Shown here in pieces: positions 1 through 14,400 of a stretch of DNA of 64,000 nucleotides (positions within the stretch are counted from its first letter, which is position 1; every line of letters begins with the position of its first letter). The notes under the pieces are model-generated. The model had not been told where the DNA came from. It searched no databases and was given only the letters and a program-made list of their open reading frames with translations. A program made the position numbers and the translations under genes. Origin of the DNA: Amylostereum areolatum (Eukaryota; Basidiomycota; Agaricomycetes; Russulales; Stereaceae); contig SAXG01000003.1 in the NCBI GenBank assembly GCA_012932865.1, positions 310,001 through 374,000 on the forward strand. The letters are read 5' to 3'.

Positions 1-578
1 CATTGAGGGCTCGGATGTGGATTACATATGTCAACCTCCTTGGATGGATCCTCGAGCCGCCCGAACGCTGTTTGGGGTGGTCCTTGACGCCGGACAAAGG
101 ACTGGCGTCAGACCCTGCCTGGCAGTCGACGCGTCAGTTCGGCAGGACACAGCAGATAAATCACCCCGCGCTTGCCTCCTGTGCTTACAGTGGTATGTGT
201 AAGAAAGCCATTCTGAAGTCAGAATGCGGCTAGCTGAAGATGTGGTCCGATGTTCGCGAAGACGGCAATGCGGATGGCTGAAGAAAGCCTAGAAGGGAAC
301 AAGGTCCTTGTAGTCAGAAGTCGCCCCTGGATAGACTGGGTTGGCCTGGCGCTGTCCTCAAATCCGAGGTCGAGGAAAGGACCGTCACTTGCACGTCGTG
401 CGACAGCAGGTTATATTACAGCATGGAACAGATATGGATACATCACTCGTACAACCTACTCTCCCCCAAGAAAAACACCGACATCAGCGGATCGCCTCAA
501 CAATGAAAATAGAAAGAGAGAGAGAGACGCACGTACAACACACAGCGGATATATCAACAGGCGTCCCCCCCCCACCCT
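1..578. other. Gene-poor stretch downstream of SNF1
   Basis: Open frames here are short and overlap on several strands, and none resembles a protein family I know. The stretch lies 3' of the leftward SNF1 gene and probably holds its 3' untranslated region and the edge of another locus outside the window. A purine-rich run (agagagagagag) sits near 519-530. I see no RNA gene. Confidence 0.5.
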
Positions 579-2829
<2,251 letters not shown>

Positions 2830-3357
2830 GACGAGAAGAGGAGCGAGAGGAGGAGGACGGGGGGAAGGGACAGGATGGAGGGTGTGCGTGTGGGAGGTGT
2901 GAGGGGAAGCTTGAAAGTGACTGTGGGGATATTCCAGAGCCCCTGCTAACCGCCGGAAAATCCAATTTCCAATTCCCGCCTTTTCCTCTTCTGTCCACTT
3001 GTCCCGACCTTGTCCTGACCCGCGTCACTTCAAGTCACCCGGGACTTTGTTTTCGGATCCCTTGCTTTTCTTTCAGCTCTGGGATTACTTCTGGTCCATG
3101 GCCTCTCGCCGTATTATCGCAGAAAATGATGCCCCATCGCGATACACGAGGCCGATCGTCTTCAATCCCTCGATCGCGGCAGTCAGCGCTTCTGCACGTA
3201 ATGCATGCGTTCAAGCCCAATCTCTTGCCCATCCCTTTCGTTGCTTCCATAGCTCTCGTCTTCCAGGGAACTCAGTCTCGCACACATAAACTCGCTCGTC
3301 ATGCTCGTGGTCGATCTCTCCCTTTTCACCTTCCCACCCAAGCACGATAGACCAGCC

Positions 3358-4181
3358 ATGACCGACCCCAAATCCAACGGAAAATGGGTGCGCCAGCCCC
3401 TCACCGACGGGTTTCTCATGGGATACAAGGAAGGTGGACCGGTCATCACGGAGTACGAAGGCGTCGACGCCACCGGGGGCACGGTCACGACCACCACGAC
3501 CACGACCGTGACCACGAAAGCGACCACGACGATCGACTACGAGCCCCTCTCGGGCCAGGTGTACACTCTGCTCAACTGCAAGAGCGGGACCGCGCTCGGG
3601 CTATCTGGGTTGGACAGCCGATCCATCGTCGGCTCGATCCCTAGGGGCTTGGATGAGCAGGTAGGGCCGCGCCCCCATATTCGTAGCGGTCGACGCACGT
3701 TTGACCCCCCTTTTTTCGCAGTGGAAACTCGAGCAGCCGAGGGGGTCCGGAATGGCGTGGCGGTTCCGCTCCATGGGCTCCGGCAAATACCTTGGACTTC
3801 GAAGACGACGCGCGGGAGGGGACGCGCGTCATCGGCTCGCGCGTTCCCCGCAACTGGAAGATGCGTCGAGACGAAGCGTGCCCGAGCACTTTTCGGTTCG
3901 ACCTTGCCCGCCTTTTCCCCCGACAGTACCTTCCTGACGGCCGTTCGCGCAGGATCTACGTCCCTAAGATGTCGCTGAACGTCGAGCTGGTGAACGGGGA
4001 CGGCAGTCCGGGCGCGGCGATCACGCTCGAGGGGTACACGCCGGACAAGAGCCAGGTGTGGCGATTCGAGCCTGTCAATCTCGCGGTGGTGGAGAACGGA
4101 GACGAGATCATCTCGACGACGACGACGACGACGGTGTCCAAGGTGAAGGTGGTAACAAAGGTCAAGAAGGCGAAGCCGTGA
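3358..4181 (+). CDS. Ricin B-type (beta-trefoil) lectin domain protein
   Basis: This is a small protein with a single ricin-B-like beta-trefoil, probably a carbohydrate-binding protein. The repeats can be seen: YTLLNCKSGTALGLSG with EQWKLEQ, then GSGKYL with GTRVIGSRVPRNWKM, then IYVPKMSLNVELVNG with SQVWRFEPVN. The model is exon 3358-3660, intron 3661-3721, exon 3722-3877, intron 3878-3952, exon 3953-4181. The second intron joins RRDEA to IYVPKM in frame. One extra base near 3794, between KYL and DFEDD, breaks the frame and must be an error or a mutation. An in-frame ATG at 3301 would add 19 residues. No signal peptide is seen. Thr-rich tracts flank the domain on both sides. Ligand and role are unknown. 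Confidence 0.75.
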
Positions 4182-4473
4182 GTGGTGGGCTGTAGAGATT
4201 TCGGACATTTTTGGTTGCGTAGTACGACGGACTTGATGCACTATTTTTTATACCTATGGTCTGGCACGGACATGGCCCTTGTATATGATGTGGCGGACGA
4301 TACAGGCGTCTTTTCTTTATGAAAGATATTTGCACGTTGTTTGGCACTGTGGGCCGTCAACAGTGCGTCATTTCGATCGTGTCCATTCTGAGGCTGAGTT
4401 CCAACCATGCTATAAACCCCCCTTCTTTGCTTACAACGCCGCTTCATACTCGACCTAGCCACGCCGACAAAAG

Positions 4474-5627
4474 ATGACTTCAGCGCCGAGATACTGGCTG
4501 ATGAAAGCCGAGCCCAACTCGAGGGTCGAGAAAGGGAAGGACGTCAAGGTGAGCGTTCAGTCGACCTTGGCGCCCGCTGTCGCTAAACCGACCTCGTCCG
4601 GCGGTGTTCAGTTCAGCGTCGATGACTTTGAAAGCGTAAAAACGACGCAATGGGAGGGCGTGCGGAACCACGAAGCGAAGAACCATATGAAGAGCATGAG
4701 CGTCGGAGACAAGGTTCGTCGCGACGGGTTCATTTGACGAGGTCTCCGCCGCGACATGCGCATATGCAGGTGCTTTTTTATCACTCGAACTGCAAGGTCC
4801 CGGGTATGTGTTTCGGGGGGTGGGATCATGACTACAATTAACACGTCGAGTTTCGTATAGGAATCGCAGGCTTCGCCGAGGTATGTATGTAGGAGGTCGT
4901 TCGGTTCCAGGCCCTCTATCTGAGGCGGTGACTGAATGAAGGCTATATGCAGGTTTCGAAAGAAGCCTACCCGGATTGTACGTGTGGCGGTTTGTCTGGA
5001 TCTGATTGGAGACAACTCACGAAGGGCGCACGGCTGGGACAGATACGGCATGGGATCCGTAAGCCGCGTTTTCCTTGGATCGCACCCAGACCGAGCGTTG
5101 ACAGGGGGGTGGGGTATAATCAGAGATCATCCGTACTACGATGCGGTAAGCAAGGATGCATCGGGGGAGGGGCCGGCGGTTGGCGAGATTTGACGTGGGG
5201 TGTGTATAGAAAACCGATCAAGAGAAGCCGCGATGGTATATGGTGGACGTGACGTTCACGGCGCGGGCGACGCATTTTGTGCCGTATCCGTTTCTTCGGG
5301 ACGTGGGGGCGTCAGGGTCAGCGGAGCCGCCGGAGGGCGTGGAATACATCGGGGTGGAGGGGGTGGCGGCGATCAAAGGTGAGTGGTTGACTTGTGATTT
5401 GGGCGAGATGCTGAGAAAGGGCAGGGATGGAGCTGGTGAGGCGGGGACGGTTGAGCGTGCAAAAGGTGGAGGCCAAAGCGTTTGAGACGATCGAGAAGAT
5501 GGCCGGTCGGGGCGGGTGGATTGAGGGCGGGGGGAAGGGGAAAGAGAAGGGGGCCACGGGCCGGGGGAGGAAGCGCAAGGCGGGGGAGGAAAGGGGAGAA
5601 GGGCGATCTACGCGAAGGCGAACATGA
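4474..5627 (+). CDS. EVE-domain protein (THYN1-like)
   Basis: This is a EVE-domain protein related to thymocyte nuclear protein 1 and bacterial YhhQ-neighbour EVE proteins, a PUA-like fold thought to bind modified nucleic-acid bases. The start MTSAPRYWLMKAEPNSRVEKG is the classic EVE opening. After an intron at 4549-4611 come FSVDDFESVKTTQWEGVRN and MKSMSVGDK. Then VLFYHSNCKVPG, IAGFAEV, HPYYDA and PRWYMVDVTF follow across several very small exons. The C-terminus is basic and Gly/Lys-rich (GRGRKRKAGEERGEG), consistent with nuclear localisation. It runs in the same direction as PSY2, which starts about 200 bp downstream. Family assignment is firm; the middle exon borders (4715-5240) are approximate. 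Confidence 0.88.
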
Positions 5628-5833
5628 AGGGGGATGTCGAGATGTTGAGATGATGGTTATGTAGATGGTCGGAACGGATCGGAGATTTCCCTGGATTGTT
5701 TGTTTATTGGCGGTTGCCACGCGTTGAGCGAGAATAAGCGCCGGTGGACGGACGACGCTGCTCGCTCATCCGACCGATTGAGTGAAACTGGATTGCTCCC
5801 TATCACGCGCCCGCTTCTCCTCCGACCCCGGTC

Positions 5834-8800
5834 ATGACCACCGTGGACTCTCGCCCTTCTTCCTCTCCCCTTCTCCTCCCTCTCGATCGCATCTCAACTT
5901 CAACTTCCTCCACCCCGTCCACCTCCGCCTCCGCCTCCGCCTCTCCCTCTCCCCCTCGTCCACTTCTTCCCCCCCAGAACATCATCCACTTCTCCCACGA
6001 TTCCGCCCCAGATGACTTCCCGAATACCTCACACAAGGGCTTCGTCGTGATCGACGGTCCCCCCCAACACCAACTCCTCGATGTCCCACCCCACGACCCC
6101 ATGAACACCCACTCCGCAGGCCAGGAGGCCATCATCGTCATGGAGAGCGGCGACGAGAATCAGCAGTGGTATCAGGAGGGCGACAACCACGAGCTAAAAC
6201 GCGTAAAGGTCCGTTCCCTTCCCCTCCCCAACCTTCCCCTCCCTCGCCACCAGTCCTTCTCTTTTCTTCTCCCCCGCCCGAAACCCCCACGCCTCCTCCA
6301 GGACCGCGCCCTCACCTGACACCCCCTCCCCTTTTTTTTCGCAGGTCTACGAACTCGTCAGCTCGCGCTGGGTCGACCAGGGCACCGCGTTTTGCTTCGG
6401 CCACTACGACGAACCGACCAGCGAGGCTCTTCTCATCGCTCGCGCAGAAACCGACTACAACAACGTCATCCTACAAACCACCATCCGTTCCAGCGATGTC
6501 TATCAACGCCAACAGGGTCCGTCCAATTCCCTTTTATCCCACACCCCATGCTGACCTCCCACGCTCGTGCTCCAGATACGCTCATAGTCTGGACGGAGCC
6601 GGATGGCGTCGATTTCGCGCTCAGCTTTCAGGACCCAGACGGCTGTTCGGAGGTCTGGAATTTTATCACAGAGGTGCAGAGGATACACTCGACCATATCA
6701 GGTCAGTCTCGTATCCTTTCGGTGGCGCCCTTCCTCACCCGCGTCGAAGAAGAACAACACGGCGAATCCTCCTCTCCCTTTTCTGGTCCGGAACCATCTA
6801 TCACAACCGCTAGCATCATACGCTCCGGTCACCTCCCCCAACCCGCGCTCGGGATCATCCCCGAGATAGATCGTGCCATCAAGACCCTCTCTCGAACCGC
6901 GAGCATAAAGGAGAAGATATGTGAATACATTCAACGGGCTGTGCGTGGCGCTCGCGTTGCTACTCCAACTCCAACTGATCGTTTTGGACCCACCAGGACT
7001 ACCTCAAGGCCATGATCGACGTCATGCACCAAGCCGAGGACCTGGAGAGCTTGGAGAACCTACATCCACTGTGTATGCTGATGCAAACGATACGTCAGTC
7101 CCGTTTTCGCCCTTTCCCTTCTCTTATCTTCCTGCCACTGACGGCGCTTCGTGCAGTGATGATGAACGACCACAGCATGTACGAACATATAATCGAGGAC
7201 GATATCTTTTTTGGTGTAATAGGGATGCTCGAATGTGCGTGGCATGCGCGCCGGCGCGATCCCACATCGACTGACCCGACATGCCAGATGACCCCGAGTT
7301 CCCCGACCACAAAGCGAACTACCGCGAATTCCTCCGCGAATCGACCCACTTCCACCAACCCGTCCCCGTCCACGAACCCGCCATCGAGAAGAAGATCCAC
7401 CACACCTACCGCCTCCAATTTCTCAAGGACGTCGTGCTCGCCCGCGCCCTGGACGACTCCACCTTCAACGTCCTCAATTCGTGCATCATCTTCAACCAGA
7501 TCGACATCCTCAGCCACGTCCAGAACCATCCCCAGTTCTTGAAGGGCATCACAAACCTGTTCGTGAGCGAGGACGGGAGCGCGGCGAAGAAAGACGGCGC
7601 CCCCATGGACGTGGACCCAACCGACGCGGACAAGCCGAAACGCAACGGCGCGCCATCCGGTGCCAACGGTGTGGCAGAGGTCCCGTCGAAGTCCCCCGAC
7701 CAGGACGAAGCGTCACTGCCCCAGCGGCGACGCGAAGTTGTGCTCCTCATCCAACAGCTCTGCATCATGGGCAAGAACGTACAACTCCCCACCCGCATGG
7801 CCCTCTTCAAGCTCATCGTCGACCGCGGCGTCGTACACGCGATCCAGTGGGCCCTCTCGCTTCCGGAAACCACCCCAGAGGGCCAGCAGATGATCGCCGT
7901 GGCCGGGGAAGTGTTCATGACCCTTCTGGACCACGATGTGAACGGCGTGCGGGAGCATATAGTCAGGCAGTGCGAGCAGAACACCGCGTCCGGCGCGAAG
8001 GACGAGTCCCTGCTGCTGTCGCTCTGTGCGATCATGGTGCGAAGTCGGGATTTGGCCGTGCAGACGCTCGTGGGGGATGCCCTCCGGATGCTGCTGGAGA
8101 TGCCGATCGCGGACAGCAACGAGGCGATCGTCAGTCCCCCTCCCCTGGCCCTGATCAGACATACCGTACTTACTGCAAAAAACAGGTGCCGTCGAAACTC
8201 TTCTCGCGGACAAGGGACGACGCGAAGGTCGAGAAATTTCTGGACTACTTTTACAAGCTATGCATATCCACGCTCCTTAAACCCATATTCGACATCCCCG
8301 ATCGAAAACAAGCGTCCGGTGAGTCCCGACTCCGCGCTACGTCTCCTCGCGATGCTCACGCGTGCGGGACAGACTGGATCCTCGGCCTGACGCGAGAAAA
8401 GACGAACCTTTATCTATCTTTATGCGATTTGCTATCGACCTTCGCTCTGCAGCATTCTTTCCGGAGTCATTTCTTCATGCTTACCACCAACACGTCCGCC
8501 CACGTCGCCACCCTCCTTCTTGCCAAGGACAAGCACCTACGGCTTGGTACGTTCCTTCATGTTTTCAGCCGCATCCCACTGCGCGACGCTCACTTGGGAA
8601 TATGCGGTTGCGCAGCCGCCCTTCGATATTTCCGGGCACACCTGAAGAACAAGAACCGCAACTTCCTCGCGCACCTCATGAAGGTGGACCTATTCAAGCC
8701 CATCCTCGAGCTCAGCCTCTTCGAGTCGCGGCGCGACACCCTCGTCAACTCGTCATGTCAGGAATTTTTCGAGTACATGCGCCGGGTACGCCTCCTCTTC

Positions 8801-9905
8801 CCCCTCCGCTGCGGCTTCCCTCCTTTTGGCTGATAGGGAGACCACGCAGGAAAACGTCAAGGAGGCCATCGCCCACGTTATGACCACTCAGGAGGCGATG
8901 GTCAAGCAGCTGTCAGAGACCCGATATTCGGGACAATGCTTCACCGCGCTCATCCGCCGCTGGGAGATGAACACCGCCCCACAGCCTCTCGAAGAGGAGG
9001 AGAAGCCCCCTCCCCAGTACGTCGCCTCGCCTCACCTTCCTCCTCCCGTCGACGTCCTCATCTAACCTTCTCCACCCAGTCAACCTTTCGAAGTCCGCCG
9101 CCTCGACCTCGCCGAAGAAAGCTACTTCAACACGTCCGACGACGACGACGACGACGACGAGATCGGCCCGTCCCCCGCGCTCCTCAGCACCCCGCCCGTC
9201 TCCCGCTACCACCTGCAGATCGCCCAAAAGCGCAAACGGAACCGCATGACAGGCGTCCCCGTGCGCGCCGCCCGCCCGCAGAGCATCCACCTCCCGCGCA
9301 CGCCGCCCATCGGGAGCCTCGTCGACTACGGCGAGGACGAGGACGACGACAACGAGGACGACGGACAACGGCCGGAGCCCGCCCGCGTCCACCGACGGCG
9401 GCGACACCGACGCGAGCGACGGCCCGAACGGCCCGCGCGCCATCCCCCCGCGCGCGCAGACGCCGACGCCGACGGCGAAGCGGGCGCGCGACGAGGACGG
9501 GGACGGGGACGGGGACGAGGACGAGGACGACGCTGCTGGACCGGCTGGCGGGGTTCAAGCCGCCCAGGTCGTCCCCCGGCGGCGGCTTCACGCCCTTCCG
9601 TCCCGAGAAGCGACGGCGGGGGGACGAGGATGAGGACGAGCTCTCGCTCGAGCGGCTCGCGACCAAGGCGAAACGTCCCGGGTTCGGTCTCGGGCTCACC
9701 GCGGGCGGTGCGAAGGAGGGCGTAGGGCGTGGGCGTGGGCGGAGGGGGGAGGCCGGGTACGCCTAAGCCTGGTGTAGGTGGCGGCGGCGGGGACGAGGGC
9801 CCGAAGAAGATCAAGCTGAAGTTCATGTCGCTATCGGCAGCAGCGGCCGGCGCGGCGCCGTCGTCTCGTTCAGAACCCGGCGCGAAGGACGGGGACATTG
9901 GCTAA
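5834..9905 (+). CDS. psy2: Protein phosphatase 4 regulatory subunit 3 (Psy2/SMEK)
   Basis: This is the regulatory subunit of the PP4 phosphatase complex, active in DNA-damage recovery and nutrient signalling. After a Ser/Pro-rich leader, an EVH1/PH-like domain reads VKVYELVSSRWVDQGTAFC and SFQDPDGCSEVWNFI. The Smk-1 (DUF625) region follows: HLPQPALGIIPEIDRAIKTL, KEKICEYIQ, YLKAMIDVMHQAEDLESLE and EDDIFFGVIGMLEYDPEFPD. A long alpha-helical repeat region follows (YRLQFLKDVVLARALDDSTF, QEALIRRW-type segments near 8900). The tail is acidic and ends KKIKLKFMSLSAAAAG, stop 9903-9905. Several 50-80-nt introns are present. At least one conserved segment (DKG/DDAKVEKFLDYF near 8217) and the low-complexity tail need one-base skips. 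Family identity is firm. Confidence 0.92.
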
Positions 9906-10920
9906 TGTTATGTTAGGTTGGATCGTGTCACGTCTGGGACTGCTTCGCATCGCATGCTGTCGTTTATAGTCCCCCTTTTCCCTCTGTCGTTTTTCTTTTA
10001 CCTATCATGTTGTCTATATGCTTGTAGAATCCTTCCCACCCACCACCCCACGCAATGTGTCCCTCATGCCAATGCTGATGTTATAACTCATACATTTTTA
10101 TTACCGGTATCCATCGGTGCTCTACGTCCCATCTCCCAACACCGACCGAATGTCTCTTCTCAGGTCTCGCCTTTCAGGTGCACGGAATAAGCTCGCACAA
10201 GGGACTCGAAATTCACAGAATCGGAATGTTCATAGTTCAGGAGCATCGGTAGTATACATATACTTGTGCAGAGGAGGGAGAGAGAGAGAAAGGGCAAGTG
10301 AGATGAGACAGACTGTGCCCGGGGACGACGGGGAGACTAGCAGCAAAAACGAAAACAGCATCGCAAAAATCATGAATGGAAGTGGGGTTTGGTCTGAGTG
10401 GGGCCGAGAGTTCGTGGAGGGGTAACGTAGAGGAAGGGCGTAAAGTAAATGGAATGAACAAAGAAAAGGAGATGAGACAGACAGGGTGTGCAAACAAACG
10501 TGGACCGAGAAAAGTAACGGTGGTGGTAGCTTAGTAGATATGGCATGAGTAAATAACACAGGAGGGAACCAGAATTAGGAAAGTCGAGTACGGGAGGAAG
10601 CACCAAGAGAAGACTTAAACAGCATGAAGTGGAAGCGATATCGTGGACGAGGATGGAGGATTGGACAGCAAGCGATTAAGTAGGTGGAATGCGTGGATGG
10701 GGAGGTGGTGATGTGATATATATATATATATGTAGAGAAGCGAACCGAGGCTGCAGATGCGAAGAACAAGTGTCCGCTAGAATAAGGGCAGCTCGCGAGA
10801 TGGCTGCGGGGAGAACGAGGAGAGGAAGGTGGGAAGGGTGAAGATATCGCAAAGGAAGATGTACGTTCATATATAAAGGGACGTGCGAGAAACTGCTACA
10901 AGGGATGTACGCGCCCACCT
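9906..10920. other. Convergent intergenic region, PSY2 / WHI3
   Basis: This kilobase separates the 3' ends of PSY2 (+) and the Whi3-like gene (-). No coding segment is recognisable. It contains a short GA-rich run near 10276-10290 and a (TA)n run at about 10716-10732. It most likely holds the two 3' untranslated regions. Confidence 0.6.
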
Positions 10921-13900
10921 CTAGGCACTGCTCTGCGGGAGGGGCGAAGGTGTGGAGGAATGCTGCTCGATGATATCGGAAGGGATGCTGGAGATGTTGG
11001 ATTGCGGATGCGTCTGCTCGTGTTCGGGTATCGGTGAGAATGAACTGGAATTGCTGGGATGAGGGCCGGAAGCAGATGATGGGTGAGGGGACGGGGAGAA
11101 GCCGAACGGAGAAAAACTGGAGGACGACGGGGTGAAATTGGCAGAAGACCCCGGCGGGATCTGGCCCTGGCTCTGGCGATGATACACAGGCACCTGCTGG
11201 AATGGCGGGGGAGAAACGAAGCGAGGAGGCGGGGGAGACATGCTGTACTGGTATAAGGAAGAGGTGGGAGAAACGATGCCGCCCCGTGGTTGATGGAAGT
11301 TGGTGTCAATGTCGTTCAAAGCGCGAGATTGAAAAACTTCTGCAGGAAAAGCAGAGCCCGAGGACGTCAGTCCAGCAGGAGGTTGTTGGGCACCACCCGC
11401 CGCGTTAGTCGGCGTACGAACGCCAAGCGGATTCTTGCTATATGACAGACGTATGCCGTTCTTGACCAGTCCGTCGAGGGTTTCGCCATAGAGGTCATTC
11501 AGCGCCTTCGTCGCATGGTGAACGTCTGTGAACTGTTGAATGGTGGTATGAGCACGTACATCCAAGGCGAGACGAGATCATTCTTACCTCCACAAAACAC
11601 ATGGGGCCATTGTTCTTCTGGCGATAGCACAACTTGCGGAATCCAGCGCGCCGCGAGAACAGCTCGCGCAAGTTATCCTCCAGTTGAGTACTTGCAAAAC
11701 CTGCGGCAGACGGCGAGTTGGGTAGATTGCCAACGTACAGCGTATTGATCTGAAAATACTAGATCACTATGGGGGAACTGAGAAGGTAAAGAGAAAAAAC
11801 ATACCGGAGGATTTTGATCAATTACACCACTGGAACGGCTGCCACCCGAACTTGCGCCAGAGGCTGGACTCGGCAGCTGAGGAGAGGTCGAGCCTGTCCC
11901 TGTACCGGATGGCGGGCCCGTCGTAACAGCCAGAATGCCATGTTTGACGTCCTCATCGTCACCGTCAGCGCTTGCAACGCTGGACGCACTGGACGCCGGG
12001 ACGGAGGCAGAAGTATCACTCAGCTCCCCAGCCGAAGGCGAGAACGCTCGTGGCCGCAGTGGGAGAGATGGGTGAGTGGGAGCCACGCCATTCGTTTGTG
12101 GCGGAGAGAATGTCCCAAACGTGGTACCAGGTATGAATGCCGCTGCCTCGGGTCTGGGAGGAGAATATTGCTGTTGCGAAGGAGAGAGCGGACGGGTGGG
12201 AAGACCTAAAGGCAACGCAGAACCCGTGCTCGCATCACGCCCGGAGGAGAAACCCCATGGCGAGGTCGACACACGAGACACAGGTGGGTTGCTTTCGCCA
12301 GCGGTTGCTGCTAGAAGCGAGTTTACGAGGGGACGCTGAGACGATGGGACAGAGTGGAACGCGTCAAAGGCATGTGCGTCGTTCGAGCGTAACCTAGCGC
12401 TACGCTCGCGCTCAGCGGCGGACTTCTCTTTCCACTTGCGCTCTTCCTCCTCGGCCCTTTCCCGAGCACCTCGCGAAAAGCCAACGATACTCTTGCGAGG
12501 CTCTATCTCGTCATCCCTGGAGTCGGCTCTGCTTTCTCGGCGATTGATAATGCCCATGGCACCGAGTTCGCGAAGTTCGCGCTCTCGTGCAATGAAGGAC
12601 TCGCCACCGGCACCTAAACCGGGAGGGGAGCTCATGCCATGAAGGCCGTTCATGCCGGGCAGAGTCGCAAGGGCCTCAGGAGGAACAGTGCCGCCCCCTG
12701 CTCCCATAATGGAGGAGAGTTGGAGAGGAAGGGGGCCAATGCCGCGCTTGGTGTGCAGGTTCTTCTTGGCCATTTCGGCTTTCAAGACAGCTCCTTTCTC
12801 GATGTCAACCCTCCGACCTTGCAAGGTGTCCCGCGCCTCCAACGCTTCTGCGCGGGACCGGAACTTGGCGAACCCAATGATCTGCTTGCGATTGTTTGCA
12901 TTGTTGCCAGCAGGACCCTGGCCGTTGGACAGGAGGTGAGAAAAATGCGAATCGTCGGCGGGCTGCCAAGACGACGTAGTTCCGTCCCGGCCGTTGTCCA
13001 CGACGACGCCACCTTGGTTGATGGTGACCAAATTGTATGGGTCGTTCGGTCCTCCGTGCGCATGTCCGTATCCCATACCGCCTGGTCGCAGGGGATTGCC
13101 GCCTGCGGGGATCCCACCCTGGCCATATGATGACAAGTCCTTGTTGGGTATCTTCAAGGTCGCGGCCTCGAAGCCAGCGGAGAACGTGAACATGTTCTGG
13201 AACTCGCGTTCCTGTGGCGCGGCGCAGAGCTAAATTAGGGAAGTATTTCCAAAAGAAGCAGACAAAGGCTAACCTCCATATCTTCCGGGAATCCCACGAC
13301 AAATATGGTAGATATTTCCTCCTGAGGGCCGGGGGGCGCCTGGGCTCCGTTGGCGTGGTTTGTGCTAGGCTGGGAAGTCATCGGCGCAGTGGTGGATGCA
13401 GGAAGATGGGGACCATAGGGAGTCTGAGACTGCATCGACTGGTGATGGAGTCCGTTCAGGAACGGTGGCTGGGGGCCCGTAAAACCATTGTGCAGCTGTG
13501 ACTGAGACTGAGCCTGCGACTGCTGCTGTGGTTGTTGCTGCTGCTGTTGGTGGGGCTGTGATTGTGGTTGTTGTTGTTGCTGCTGCTGTTGTTGTTGATG
13601 TTGTTGCGGACCATTTGAGCCATTGAGATGGGCGTTGGAGCGGTGGGTGGGGCAGAAGGGGAGCCCCAGAGCTGGCAAAGACGTCGAGATTGAAGGCGGG
13701 CTTGCCACCCCCGTCCCGGGGGGCGTGAGACTGCTGGGAGGAAGTGGGGGGGAAACCGAAATTGCCTCGTGGCTGTTCCATCGAGTCAAATGTAGCGGTA
13801 GCGGACTGGTGGGGAGGGGAGGATATAGGCTGGGAGTGGCCGAAAACGTCTAGAGGGTAATGTTGAGAGAAGTTGGAGGTGTCGCGAAGGAAAGGGGGAC

Positions 13901-14063
13901 CGCCGGGGGCGGGTATGGAGGTCTGACGAGAGCGGTTGTTGGAGAAAGCGGCGTTGAACGCGGTGCTGGTGCGATAGGGACCGGGAGGAACGAATTCAGA
14001 GAAGGACGAAGCCTTGTGAGGGTCGAGGTCGTGGGGAAAATCGGAGTGGAGGGTGTTGTACAT
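10921..14063 (-). CDS. whi3: Whi3-like RNA-binding protein with two RRMs and a poly-Q tract
   Basis: This is an RNA-binding protein of the Whi3 family, which in yeasts binds cyclin mRNAs and can condense through glutamine-rich regions. The N-terminal half is Ser/Pro-rich with a long Gln tract (about 13500-13610). RRM1 is recognisable in [15 protein letters not shown], spliced to [20 protein letters not shown], and [21 protein letters not shown] 300-residue low-complexity linker follows. RRM2 has [51 protein letters not shown] and the Whi3 signature [14 protein letters not shown]. The C-terminal tail is disordered and ends at 10921. The frame changes near 13.65 kb, so the N-terminus (start chosen at MYNTLHSDF, 14063) is uncertain. 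A plausible longer N-terminus lies upstream to about 14400. Confidence 0.85.
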
Positions 14064-14400
14064 GTGGAAAGGGTCGGGTGGATATGGAGGGGAGGTGGAT
14101 CTGAGGTGGTTGCGATGGAGAGGGAACGCGATGGTGGAGGTTTGGACGTGAGGGAGCTTCCGAGTCGGAGGAGGAGAGAGGTTCAGCGTCTGCCTGAGCG
14201 TCGAGGGAATCGAGGAGGGAGCGGTTGATGAAGTCCTCGTCGTGGGAGTGGGAGGGAGAAGGAAAGGACGAGCGGGAGGAGACGAGTGAAGCCAGGGTGA
14301 CGGAGAGGACGGGGGGGAGCAGATGGCGGTCGGGGATAAAGGGAGGCGGAGGAGCGGGAGAACAATGGAGGGGGAGGCTAAGGGCAGACTCCCAACCCAT

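Noticed and set aside
8936..9766. Arg-rich open frame of 276 codons in the Psy2 region
   Set aside because: It is an alternate frame of the acidic Psy2 tail; the acidic frame matches the family and the final KKIKLKF segment.
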